NCBI GenBank assembly: GCA_001972305.1
Contig: BDDD01001365.1
Location: forward strand, 44,461 to 108,460
DNA: 64,000 nucleotides
Reading direction: 5' to 3'
Source: Cephalotus follicularis
Lineage: Eukaryota; Streptophyta; Magnoliopsida; Oxalidales; Cephalotaceae
Made by a program: the position numbers and the translations under genes. Shown piece by piece: positions 34,633-46,071 of the stretch. The notes under the pieces were generated by a model that saw only the letters and a list, made by a program, of their open reading frames with translations, was not told where the DNA came from and did not search any database. How positions within the stretch are numbered: position 1 is the first letter of the stretch; each line of letters starts with the position of its first letter.

Positions 34633-35149
34633 TAGTGCCCTGTTTTACGAAATGTCACTGTTTCTCACTATTTTTCAATTCAAATTGTTTCTTTTCTAAA
34701 TTGATTCCATAGGAAACCTCCCTAAGGTCTTGTATCCTATGTGAATCAACTTTTAACACTCAAGTTTTGGATGTGATTCTTGAAGAGAGTGCGACAGAGG
34801 AGTTTTATACAAACGATTTTCAAGAATGGTTAGGATAGGTCCTTTGAGACATTTGGATGTGGATGATCTCATTGGACTTCCTCTCCATTGTTTTACAAAC
34901 TCGATAGGGACCAACCAACTGTTACTGAACTGTTACTGATACTGTTACTGAAAACTGTTTTATAACTCTTTTGACGGATGTGGATCTTACATTGATCCTT
35001 TAGGTCCCTATCATTTCTACTGTTTACTGTAATACTGTTACGGGTACGCGTACTGTATGATTATTGTTATGGCTGATACTGTTTGAGTTCAAACGAGATA
35101 ACCCATTCATACCCTTCATTTCTGTCATGAAGGTTATGAATGTTATACC

Positions 35150-35382
35150 ACATAATATAGGCTGGCCAGTTGTGAACAGTCGAGACAACATAGGCTGGAC
35201 AGTTGTGAACAGTCGAGACAACATAGGCTGGACAGTTGTGAAGGGTCAAGACAATATAGGCTGGACAGTTGTGAAAAGTCGAGACAATATAGGTTGGACC
35301 GTTGTGAACAGTCGAGACAACATAGGCTGGACCGTTGTGAACAGTCTAGACGACAAGGGTTTGGACCATTGTGAATAAGCCC
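35150..35382 (+). repeat. 33-bp tandem repeat, seven copies, D 5' LTR
   Basis: GGCTGGACAGTTGTGAACAG recurs at 35160, 35193, 35226, 35259, 35292 and 35325 plus a diverged last copy. Because 33 is a multiple of three, an 11-residue peptide repeat appears in an ORF, but there is no sign it is translated. Confidence 0.92.
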
Positions 35383-35589
35383 TACAGTAAGCACTATATG
35401 GTTAGTGTTATCTCAACACTACTCATCTACGACTCAGAGAGTGAGCAGATAGTGGGATGGACCTATGGATTGTTTGTTCCCATGTACTGTGACTGACTAA
35501 TTACTTAGTGTCTGCAGGCCTATGGCCTTGGATGTGATTAGGACTAGCTAGATATACCCCGCTTAGGGACGGTTGGTATATCAAAGCTG

Positions 35590-35870
35590 TCCACAACTGT
35601 ACACTGACATATTGCACTATTACTGTTACTGCCACTGTACTGTACACTATTACTGTTCACAACACACTGATATACTGCACCGCACTGATACTGTTACTGC
35701 CACTATTATTGTACACCTTTACTGTTCACTGAGCACTGTACGGTACCATTACTGTATTGTTACTGTCACTGTACTGTACTGTCACAGTACCGTTACGCGG
35801 CATACCATTACACTGTCACACCACTGTATTGATGCATACATTGCATACTGTTATAACTGTTGCAAACATG
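35590..35870 (+). repeat. TTACTGT-rich low-complexity tract, D 5' LTR
   Basis: Irregular repeats of TTACTGTTACTG, CACTGTACTG and CACTATTACTG; counterpart at 40660-40920. The ORF 35573-35905 comes from this repeat. Confidence 0.8.
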
Positions 35871-36718
35871 CACATAGTATACCCTACACGACATTATGTC
35901 GCTGACCCATTTCCCCTGTGGGCGGAATGGGTCAGGCTCAGGCCCAGGTGATGGTTCACAGTGAAATGGATCGAGATGGATGGATACTTAAGCTGGATCT
36001 TGCATAGTAGTGGTGTTGGGATTGTGTTGTTATTGTATATGGTTTCTTTATGATCATGTGATGGATTACTTATATGAATTGTATTAAATGAGACAGGCTG
36101 AGATGGATAGATTATCTGTGGCATATTTTGGTTCGTCATATTGTATATGATCTTACTTATGGTGATGGATACGGGTTTACTTATATAGAATAGAAAAAGG
36201 GGCTTTATGTTTATAGTTGAACTGTACCGATATATTAGCTTGTTATGTATAAGAGACAGATCTAAAGATATATAAGAGATATGTTTTATTCAGCTATCGA
36301 CATGCTGACATGTGATAGTGCTTATGATATATGTGTTGCTGTATTAAACAGGGACAGGCCCATCATTTGAGGCATTAGAATGATATGATATTGGTTTAGT
36401 TGTGGTTCTGAGGGCTGAGCCCATATATGTACATAAACTGTTGATTCCTCCTTTGGGAGTGTGAATATATAAAAATGTGTTTTTCTTTACAGGGGGTTAA
36501 GTCCGATAAATGAATACTTCATGCTGACATTTTGGGAGATTTTAAGAGTTAGTTTTTATTTGAATTGAGTATTCCGCTGATGTAATATAACTTTGATTTA
36601 AAGCTTAATATATGTATAGCACTTTGGAATATGAATATAATGATGAAGTGACGGAACGGAAGGTATCTCACGCATCGGATCGTGGGGGTTTACCCTCGCG
36701 GTTCGGGGCGTGACAGCT

Positions 36719-36730
36719 TGGTATCAGAGC
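36719..36730 (+). other. Primer binding site of D
   Basis: TGGTATCAGAGC starts three bases after the LTR end at 36715, as in C. Confidence 0.9.
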
Positions 36731-38401
36731 CGGTCTATCCTAGATACATCAGGATAAGATCTTAGGCTATTGGAAATTGAAATCGATTAATTGAAGAAAG
36801 TTCTATTTGGAGTTAATTGGTTATGCGGAATAATAATGAGTGTTATGTTGAGTTCTTAAGGATTAAGTGATATGGACAAGTTGCCCTTAATGGAATTGAG
36901 TGATATTGATGAATTGTGATTATGTAATTGTCTTGGATTATGATTACGGAAATCGATAGCCGATTCTTTTTTCTCCTATACAACTTGGATATGGAAGGTA
37001 AAATGAGGGGAGCCCTAGCCTCGTGGTTTTATGATATGGGTTGATGGCACGGTTAAGGAACGATACAGTTACGGAATGGTATAGTTAAATGATGGTATAT
37101 GGTCAACTACTTATATATGTTGGTATGGACAGTATGTGTATTTAGTTAACCTTTCTATGGTTATGGAACGGATGGATATGGGATGGATTGGTTAGCAGTA
37201 CATGATGCTCACGTGGACTGTTACGGGAAGGTCATGATCTTCAGTATGCCAGGACGGTCTCCATTCTAGTTATTGAGACCTTAGATCACCAGCCAGTTTC
37301 GATGATAGCAGACCTGCATGCATATAGGCTTATGAGACAGGGTTGCAGTGGTTTCCTGGCGCATGTAACGGATAGTGGGAAATGGATGCTGAGATTGGAG
37401 GATGGCAGCTCTGGGAGTTCACCTTAGACTTGCCAGTAGCGGTTGTCAAATTCCCTTTGACCTGTACATGCATTGCCAACGCAGAAATTATACATCTGAT
37501 GATTGTTGATGGAAAGTTGGAAAGTGTATGGATTGTGGAATTTTGGATCACATGGTTAGAGAGTGTCCTTATGAATGGTATGATTCTGGAGTCAGCAAAG
37601 ACAGGGTATGGGTCAATCTCAAGGAGAGCTTCATGAAGACAAAAGTATCGGCTATCAGCCAAGCCGTGATTTTAGACAACTGTATCAGGTCCACCCTGGT
37701 ACTAACTCACCTTCTCGTACGAGAAGAGATCAAGGCAAATGGTATGGGGGATCGACGCCTCCAAAAGAGTAGAGTTGTATCCTTTACAATGAAGAGCCGA
37801 AGGACGAGCTGTGACCGCAGTCCTATCGCTCCAGTTTCTCAGTACATCCAGCGATTAGCCAGATGTGCCAAGATCTGAAATCAATTTGGTGGAATGACAT
37901 AAAGAGGGAGAAGGCGTAGTTGCCTACAGACTTGCCCTACCACTCAGCCTATGGGATCTGCATCTATCTAGTAAGGCATGGTAAATGGATAAAATCATAG
38001 TGGTGTAATGGGCATGCGTAATGGATTGGAGTGGTAGTTGCGATGAACATCTGCCGTTGTAGAATTCCCAGTGAGAGGTCATGTATTGCATGATGTGTCC
38101 ATGTTTTCATGCTCAGAAAATATCCTCCAGATCCTTCTCACGTGCTACTATGAGCCATTAGAGTTAAGGACGGATAAAAGCTCAAAGGGAACTCCTATAT
38201 ATTCAGAGATTGTTCTGGAATGATATGGACGCTGAATGAAGATGGAATGGGTTATGTGGTTACGAATTGAATGGTTGTGGATTAAACGGTTAAGGAACAA
38301 GGACGATGCCCTAACTGAGGTGTTATGGCAACATGGGATTGAGGAAGCCACTTGGAACATGAGGGAGAGATGAAGACATTGTACCCTCACATGTTTTAAC
38401 T
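36731..38401 (+). pseudogene. Scrambled pol remnants of D
   Basis: In order: protease end MDWLAVHDAHVDCYGKVMIF (about 37182-37241), linker LDHQPVSMIADLHAYRLMRQ (37272 on), a gag-type zinc knuckle at 37525-37566, an integrase zinc-finger relic (about 37828-37910, with DLKSIWWNDIKREK), a fragment resembling YRLALPPSLADVH (about 37923), and a chromodomain relic (TEVLWQHGIEEATWNMRER, about 38315-38370) that runs straight into the truncated LTR. Gag capsid, RT and RNase H are missing. Confidence 0.75.
37525..37566 (+). pseudogene. CX2CX4HX4C zinc knuckle in D, downstream of protease sequence
   Basis: CMDCGILDHMVREC fits the retroviral-type knuckle and resembles CWTCGAPDHIATEC of E. Its place after the protease-RT linker is out of the normal order. 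Confidence 0.75.
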
Positions 38402-39517
38402 GAAAGAGGGAGAAAGAGAGACGGGAGAGAGAACCAGAGAGCGGGAGAGAGAGGCGCTGAAGAAGATGACGATGCCGGCGAGCGAACGACGCAGGTCCTC
38501 CACTACCAACGGTAACCTCCTTCCTTCTCCTCTCTTTTCTTTTCTTTCCTCTGTCGCCCAACGCCAAGCCACTGTACGCGTTGCCGTGCGTTCCACCGCC
38601 GGTTAGCGTCGCGGATGGTGCTGGTCTTCATCTAGAAGGCTAGCTCTTCCCGCTTTGACCACTATTGAGGCGTCATTCGGCCAGAAACGGACGGATTTGG
38701 ACTGACGAGTTGACTCAGTGGAGCCAACTCGCTGCCGCCTTTGACCGCGCGTTTAGCGCCGAGTCTAGCCGAGTTAAGGGCATTGATATCTTTGTCAAGA
38801 GGTTGTGATACGTTTTATGGTGGTGGCCGGAGCTGTGGTTGACCGGCGAGTCAACGCAGTGAGTTGAACTCACTGGCCGGCCGTCACAGCGCGTTTCACG
38901 GCGAGTCACGGCGAGTCTCTGACAGTGACGCATAGAATTGATGATTGTGTGGCGATTTTGGGTGGTGACCGAAGCTGTGGTTGACCGGCGAGTTGACTCA
39001 GTGAGTTGACTCACTGCCATCTGTGACAACGTGTTCTGCGACGAGTCACGGCGAGTCTCCGACGGTTTTGAATAGTTCGTTCAATGTGGAGTCTTTTTAT
39101 AGGTGTCGTCGGAGCTGAGTGAGTGGGCCGGAAACTGGCCGAAGCTCCGATGGCGACGGTATTATGTTTCCGATGTGCAAAGTCTAACAAAAACGTGTTG
39201 TGTATACAGTGTGAAGAGATTGGTTAAGGATAGGAGGTTCGCCTACCTAAATCGCTAACTGGTAGGTTATACTATTTACACTGCATTCATGCATTTCGAT
39301 GAATTGTGTGAATTGTTACTACGTTACTGTTATTGCGTGCTGATTGACCATTGTTATACTGTTATTGAAACTGCTACTGTGTACTGGTTATCGCACCGAC
39401 TGGGTATTGGGTGTGGATCTATAAACCATTTTTACTGAAATTGAAAAGGATTTCATGGATTTTGGACGTAGTTCCATTGATTTGCGAACTGCCTTGCGAA
39501 CTGTTGTTTCTGATAAA

Positions 39518-39683
39518 ACTGTCGACACTTTACTGCTTTCAAAACTAACTCGTCGACGCTTTCATGCCTTTAAACTGAGTAGTCAATGTTTTATTCTTAT
39601 GCTTTCTAAGACCGTCGACTCTTTTGTGTGTTAAACTGAATAGTTGACTAATTTCGTTTTTAAACTAAACTAGTCGACACTTA
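39518..39683. repeat. GTCGAC array, D 3' LTR
   Basis: Same words and spacing as 34468-34632, with a few CG/TG differences. Confidence 0.82.
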
Positions 39684-40207
39684 GTGCTCTCTTTTGCGAA
39701 ATGTCACTGTTTCTCACTGTTTTTCAATTCAAACTGTTTCATTTCTAAATTGATTCCATAGGAAACCTCCCTAAGGTCTTGTATCCTATCTGAATCATCT
39801 TTTAACATTGTTAAAGCTTTGACTCAAGTTTTCGAAGTGATTCTTGAAGAATGTGCGACAGAGGAGTTTTATACAAACCATTTTCAAGAATGGTTAGGAT
39901 AGCTCCTTTGAGACATTTGGACGCGGATGATCTCATTGGACTTCCTCTCTATTGTTTTACAATCTCGATAGGGACCAACCAACTATTACTGAATTGTCAT
40001 TGATACTGTTACTGAAAACTGTTTTATAACTGTTTTGACAGATGTGGATCTTACATTGATCCTTTAGGTCCCTATCATTTCTACTGTTTACTGTAATACT
40101 ATTACGGGTACGGTACTATATGATTATTGTTATGGCTGATACTATTTGAGACCAAACGAGATAACCCATTCATACCCTTCATTTACGTCATGAAGGTTAT
40201 GAATGTT

Positions 40208-40435
40208 AGACCACATAATATAGGCTGGACAGTTGTGAACAGTCGAGACAACTTAGGCTGGACAGTTGTGAACAGTCGAGGCAAATTAGGCTGGACAGTT
40301 GTGAACAGTCGAGACAATATAGGTTGGACAGTTGTGAACAGTCGAGACAATATATGCTGGACCGTTGTGAACAGTCGAGACAACATAACTGGACCGTTGT
40401 GAACAGTCAAGACGATATGGGTTTGGACCATTGTG
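40208..40435 (+). repeat. 33-bp tandem repeat, D 3' LTR
   Basis: About seven copies with the same 33-bp period as 35150-35382, starting at GGCTGG 40223 and 40256. Confidence 0.9.
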
Positions 40436-41787
40436 AACAAGCCCTACTGTAAGTACTGTGTGGTTAGTGTTATCTCAACCCTACTTATCTACGACTCAGA
40501 GACTGCGTAGATAGTGGGATGGACCTATGGATTGTTTGTTCCCATGTACAGTGACTGACTGATTACTGAGTGTCTGCAGGCCTATGGCCTTTGATGTGAT
40601 TAGGACTAGCTAGATATACCTCGCTTCAGGACGGTTGGTATATCGAAGTTGTCCGCAACTGTACACTGACATATTGCGCTGTTACTGTTACTGCCACTAT
40701 TACTGTACACTATTACTATTCACTGTACACTGATATACTACACTGCACTGTTACTGTTACTGCCACTATTACTGTACACCTTTACTGTTCACTGAGCACT
40801 GTACGGTACTATTACTGTATTGTTACTGTCACTGTACTGTGCTGTCACAGTATCGTTACGCAGCATACCGTTACACTGTCACACTACTGTATTGATGCAT
40901 ACATTGCATACTGTTATAACTGTTGCATACATAGCACATAGTATACCCTACATGACATTATGTCGCTGACGCATTTCCCCTTTGTGCGGAATGGGTCAGG
41001 CTCATGCCCAGGTGATGATTCACAGTGAAATGGATCGAGATGGATGGATCCTTAAGCTGGATCTTGGATAGTAGTTGTGTTGGGATTGTGTTGTTATTGT
41101 ATATGGGTTCTTTATGATCATGTTATGGATTACTTTTATGAATTGTATTAAATGAGACAGGCTGAGATGGATAGATTATCTGTAGCATATTTTGGTTCGC
41201 CATATTGTATATGATCTTACTTATGGTGAGTGATATGGGTTTACTTATATAGAATCGAAAAAGGGGCTTTATGTTTATAGTTAAACTGTACCGATATATT
41301 AGACTTGTTATGTATAAGAGACAGATCTAAAGATATATAAGAGATATGTTTTATTCAGCTATCGACCTGCCGACATGTGGCAGTGCTTATGATATATGTG
41401 TTGATGTATTAAACAGGGAAAGGCCCATCATTTGAGGTATTAGAATGATATGATACTAGTTTAGTTGTGGTTTATGTGGGCTGAGCCCATATATGTACAT
41501 AAACTTTTGATTCCTCCTTCGGGAGTGTGAATATATAAAAATGTGTTTTTCTTTACAGCGGGTTAAGTCCGATAAACGAATACTTCATGTCAAAATTTTG
41601 GGAGATTTTAAGAGTTAGTTTTTAGTTGAATTCAGTATTCTGGTGATGTAATATAACTTTAATTTAAAGCTTTATATATGTATAGCACTTTGGAATATGA
41701 ATATAATGATGAAGTGACGGAACAGAAGGTATCTCACGCGTCGGATCGTGGGGGTTTGCCCTCGCGGTTTGGGGCGTGACATAAGAT

Positions 41788-41991
41788 CTATGAAGAAATA
41801 CATCGCATTTGCCAGTTTGGCATCAAGGCAACACTCGCCATGTATTGAGGTCTATGATCGTCGTCCCACCACTTAGCCACCCCGGCCTTGTGATGGTCAG
41901 ATGCATTGATCTCTAATGTAGGGGGTATCTCAGTCATAACATGAGCAACTCTCATGCTCATGAGTACAATGCGCAACCATTCAAAAAACAT
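41788..41991 (-). pseudogene. Copia gag remnant of B
   Basis: The reverse frame contains PPTLEINASDHHKAGVAKWW followed by DDDHRPQYMASVALMPN. The K-W-x-D-D-D then ASV/ASM block is typical of Copia gag, and A has the same block at 51870-51950. The rest of the reading frame is broken. Confidence 0.8.
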
Positions 41992-43502
41992 GGATTATGT
42001 CGCTTAAGAAAATATACAACAGTCAAAATAATGGTGCTGTCTGCCATTTGAGTATATAGAATATATTATCAAACAACCTATTAGAAGAAACAAGAGAGTA
42101 ATTTAGCAGACCATTCAATTTTATGTTATTACTATAATTCATGGTCTTTAGTAATTATGGCTCCTACCATTATTCTAATCATATCCCATACCTCCATGTG
42201 GAATTCGGGAAGCACCGGCTTCCTAGTGGGGATCGGAATCTATTTCGCATATTATGGTCTCCGTTGGGGCGAACAAACCATAATAGCAAATAGGTAGGCT
42301 TTAAAGGCCAATTTACATTTGGGCCTCGCCCTTGATATGCAAGATCTGATACATCATTCGGCCTCCCGACCCATACAATCCACCGCAGTGGCGACGCTAA
42401 TAGTATGAACTCAGTATAAATCCGTACCCACAACCCTGAAAGAAATGAACCAGTTTTGATATCCACTAGGAGGCTAGTCAGAACACCAAAACTTAGTTAT
42501 TTCCTTCCAGTGCTACCCCAGCATAGAAATTTAGTAGAAATGGTCATATGGGGGACCTCTGCTGAGGCAGTGCTATCCCGAATATATCCATACTAGTAAA
42601 TGAAGGCGTGGAAGGCCAATGATGGAACACCCTTGTGTCCCACCCCTTATGAACTTATTATTTCACAATTGGAGGAATTTTGAGGTCTCATAAAATTTTA
42701 AATTACCAAAGCCGTTTATTAAATCAATTTTAATCTTCCAATCCATTTGGAACGGTTTATTATGCTTGACGTGTTTGGATTGTTTGTAAAAAGTAAACAT
42801 CCATCTCATGCATCCTATGATCCACATAGAAATAAAAATGGCCTGGCTAGGGATTAAAACTATGAGAGATCACAAGAGAGAATGTGATCCCTCAGTCTCC
42901 CAGGTGAACTATTTAAAACTACTTTATTACAAAATGCACCATGCATACATGGCCTTCACTTGGTCTTGCAATTTCCTTGATCTCCCTCTTCAAGCTCCTT
43001 TGCTATTCTTCTATTCTTTTATTTACAAAAAAGAAATTTAACCAAATACATTTAAAAAATAAATAATAGAATACAAATGGAGGGAGAGAGAGAATTACAC
43101 AAAAAAGGAAAAATGGTGCACGCTGGCAACCATATAACAGACCAAATAAAGTACATGATAATAAATTAAATTTAAACCATTCACAAAAGAAACCAAAATC
43201 TAGGTTCAATCCCATTGCCTACCGTCATGCATAAGACATTTAAATCTATATCCACAATAGAATTTAAATAAACACAAGCAATTTCAATTTCTGATGGTCA
43301 ATCGAAATAATCCCAAGATAGCTGATATTCCAATAAAACTCCCACTAAATTACTTAAAATCTAGTTTCCCTCGGTTTAAGAAAAACTTAATTTTATAAAA
43401 CAACAATGGGAAGGGAATTCAATTAGAATCTCAACTACTTTAATCATTCTAAAATAGTCACAAAAAATCAAAATTAAAGTCCAATTGATATTAAAACGGA
43501 TC
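41992..43502 (-). mobile_element. B 5' interior: gag start and leader, no open frame
   Basis: Colinear with 51960-53553 of A (shared words such as TTATGTTATTACYATAAT and CACAAATTGGAGGAATTT-like blocks). The AT-rich part at 43000-43500 is the probable untranslated leader. Nothing else recognisable. Confidence 0.6.
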
Positions 43503-43514
43503 GCTCTGATACCA
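43503..43514 (-). other. Primer binding site of B
   Basis: GCTCTGATACCA on the plus strand, two bases from the right LTR, is complementary to TGGTATCAGAGC. Confidence 0.9.
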
Positions 43515-43516
43515 CT

Positions 43517-46066
43517 TGTTGGAACCCGGAAGGGGTCCCGGTCAATTTTGGGTCTAGGATGCAAGTGTGTATAATTTTAATTTTTTAAAAACACCAAGGA
43601 TGCAAGTCAAGCTTCACACTTACATCTTACTACCAAAATCTATGCGCCTAGGATCCCCGTTTAATATTCAAACGAACTAACATAAACAAGCATACATCCA
43701 CTTTTCACATATATAAACACAGCGTAAACATTTAAATAGAAATCATACCAACGTTGGCGGCTCCATCACTTTGCCGCTACGCGCTTGCCGAAGCAACTGC
43801 CGGTTACCGGCTCCACTCCCGATTTACGACCAGTCCACAAAAAGTTCAGCCAAGAGACCAATGGACTCCAAAAAATCTGCTCTACCCACTGGTGGCGGAG
43901 ACACGGCTGGAAGCACCCTAGAACGGAGGACCGAGACGGTGACACGCACTGAGTTCGGATCTAGTGCGACTCGGTCAAACCACCAAGGACGGGCCGTTAC
44001 ATATGTCGACGGAAACACCCCGATAAACATAACTGTGCCCAAGAATCGCTGTGAATCACCATGGAAAGGGTGGTCACGGCCACCAGCCATACCAACACGG
44101 CGAGTCAACGAGTTCCGGTGAAAACAGGGTCGTCGTGACATCGGACCGCCATGTCCAGCATCCAAAACCTGCAAGCAACACAACCCAACCGAAGACTCAC
44201 CATGAATCGGCGTGGATTGCAGACCCACGGCGTGCAACATCCAAGTCAACAGGGTCGACTTGGTGCACAAAAACCCGGCCAACCAGTGCCGGTCACACCT
44301 AGACTAGGGTCAAAATAGGTAGAGCCAAGCCGGCTTTACCTACCAGGACCACCGACGGCGGAAGAGAAGGCCGCATAGTGGGAGACGCACAAAGCGTCGG
44401 GTCCAAACCAGAGAGAGAAGAGAAATAAGAAAGAGAAAGAGAGAGAGGCTTACCGTGGATGAAAGCTGGCCTCTTTCTCCGGCCTCTGACGTCGACGCAT
44501 CGTCTTCTCCGGCCGTATCGCACTCCTGGTGTGAAACGCACAAGACCCGTGCGTTTTCTCTCGCTTGGTAGCGTGCCCGTGCGCCAAAGACAACAGCCAA
44601 ATTCCCTTTCTTTTGTTTTTCTCTTTTATTATAAATAACATAAAACTTCTCTCTTAGTTTTAAAGTATGTGCCCCGCACATCGTATGTTAAACATACTCC
44701 CACTGTGATGTATCTTAATATATCAAAATGACAATACGGTGGTAAATAAACTAAATAAATAAACCACTGATGACAAATTAACATATACTAATTAAAACTA
44801 GATTTCCCGTAAAGCTAGCATGTGTGTAGCATGCATCGCTTTTCCAATAATCAGGTGGGACCCAAAAGCCCGGTTTGAATCCGGTACGATTATAAATTTC
44901 CCAGAACATCCCAGTAGTTCTGGTACGACCACCCTGATAGTCCCTGACTATCAGAATGACCCCGGTGTGAATCCCATCACCCCCTAGATCCGTAGAATCG
45001 ACTACGTCTATAAGTCGACATCCGGTTAAACTGATACTTTATCCAGTCATCAGCATATGTGTCATGTATCCTACGTCATACTTGGCTCCGACCGCGACCT
45101 AGTGTTCAGAATAATGTCACCCTTAGGTAAAGTCGCGATAACTATAAATTTACGTACACATTGGTACTTTCGGAAAACATCCCTGGAAACCCCGCTTCCT
45201 GTCTGCCTATACCTGATCAGGGTTTTATGAGTCTCAACAGACATAAATAATATAGAGTCGATCACCCTTCATACTGGGGTGACGATCCCTTATTGCGGAC
45301 TCGCACATACATCTCAATGAAGCTCCCACAAGGCCCAAAGACAACCTTTTTGCCAGCACGTGGCTAGTGTTGGGAAAGGCAGAAATCAAAGCCAAGCAGT
45401 TACAACATAATGCATGCCAGCAGCTCAAGTCTAACTATATAACGTAGCTCCACGAATGGTCTACTAGTCACCATAGACTATACACTACCGAGACTATAGG
45501 AATCCTATTGACATAGGTATGACTTTCCAAATAGCTTTCCTATGGTGGGTCTGTTCAGTCTCATGCTCCTTAGCACGAACCCCGTATTATGCTTTAGAAT
45601 AAATCCAAATGTTAACGAGATAATCCATCCTCCACTAAACCTTGGAGCAAGCATAATACAATAAGTCTTTGCGGTTCAACAATTTCCTGAAGAAAGTGAA
45701 CCTATGACTTGGAACGTTCTGTCAGAAGGGAGTAAGGATCTCATTCTCATGACCTCTCAGGTGTGAGATCCAACCCCTCGAATGTCAGGGCACTATATGT
45801 GTACTCAGATGACATGGTGATCACCCGATCCATTTAAGATGGTTTGGGATATACATAATACATATAGTGGGTTGCCATTGTTGATTGAATATGCACTATA
45901 GAACACAAAAATTAATTCAAATTGTATTAATAGAGAGTGTAATATACACATATCCAGCTGGCCCGTGGTTCAAAGAGATATCTCTAGTTAATAAGTGTAT
46001 CTCATACATACATATATATTTATGCAGAGCCACCTCGTGGCATGCAGGGACACCCCTACTCTAACT
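43517..46066 (-). mobile_element. B 5' LTR (right on the map)
   Basis: 2550 bp, aligns with 16431-18981. Cassettes at 43900-44285, reverse donor-like CACGGTAAGCC (about 44446-44456), reverse TATA-like motif near 44625. The last base is T where the left LTR has A. Confidence 0.92.
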
Positions 46067-46071
46067 GGTTT

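Larger units (their letters stand above)
33364..36715 (+). mobile_element. D 5' LTR
   Basis: Starts abruptly in GAAAGAGGGAGAAAGAGAGA and ends GGGGCGTGACA. Contains donor-like ACG|GTAAGC (33473/33474), cassettes (33660-34020), a TATA-like CTATTTATAGG (about 34048), a GTCGAC array, 33-bp repeats, an ACTGTT-rich stretch and acceptor-like CTTTACAG (AG at 36491-36492). Confidence 0.88.
33364..41781 (+). mobile_element. Element D: long-LTR Ty3/Gypsy derivative, forward, with a 1.7-kb interior
   Basis: LTRs 33364-36715 and 38402-41781 are colinear and similar; the interior is 36716-38401. The LTR sequence is the reverse-oriented relative of the C LTR (shared GGTGCTGGTCTTCRTCTAGA, GTCGAC array, ATTCCTCC...GGGAGTG block, GGGGCGTGACA end). 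Both copies lack the first about 300 bp of the C-type LTR, including the TG start, and no clean target duplication was found. The interior keeps scrambled pol pieces. Confidence 0.85.
38402..41781 (+). mobile_element. D 3' LTR
   Basis: Matches 33364-36715 from GAAAGAGGGAG to GGGGCGTGACA, including cassettes (38700-39060), GTCGAC array (39518-39683), 33-bp repeats (40208-40435), TTACTGT tract (40660-40920), donor-like GGTAAC (38511) and acceptor-like CTTTACAG (41551-41558). The copia interior of B resumes at 41782. Confidence 0.88.
16431..46066 (-). mobile_element. Element B: Ty1/Copia LTR retrotransposon, reverse, split by C and D; same family as A
   Basis: LTRs 16431-18981 (2551 bp) and 43517-46066 (2550 bp) are highly similar along their length and start TGTTGGAACC. 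The left one ends CTAACA, the right one CTAACT, so the terminal A has changed. The interior without C and D is about 5.0 kb, matching the 4976-bp interior of A. Minus-strand remnants: RNase H tail and body, RT, integrase, gag. Polypurine tract at 18982 and primer site at 43503. Confidence 0.93.

Noticed and set aside
35064..35378. ORF with an 11-residue tandem peptide repeat
   Set aside because: The 33-bp DNA repeat is a multiple of three and automatically yields a peptide repeat; the copies in the other LTR are frame-broken and it lies in noncoding LTR.
38148..38567. Minus-strand ORF of 139 codons
   Set aside because: It crosses the junction between the chromodomain relic and the LTR of D on the antisense strand and has no conserved motif.
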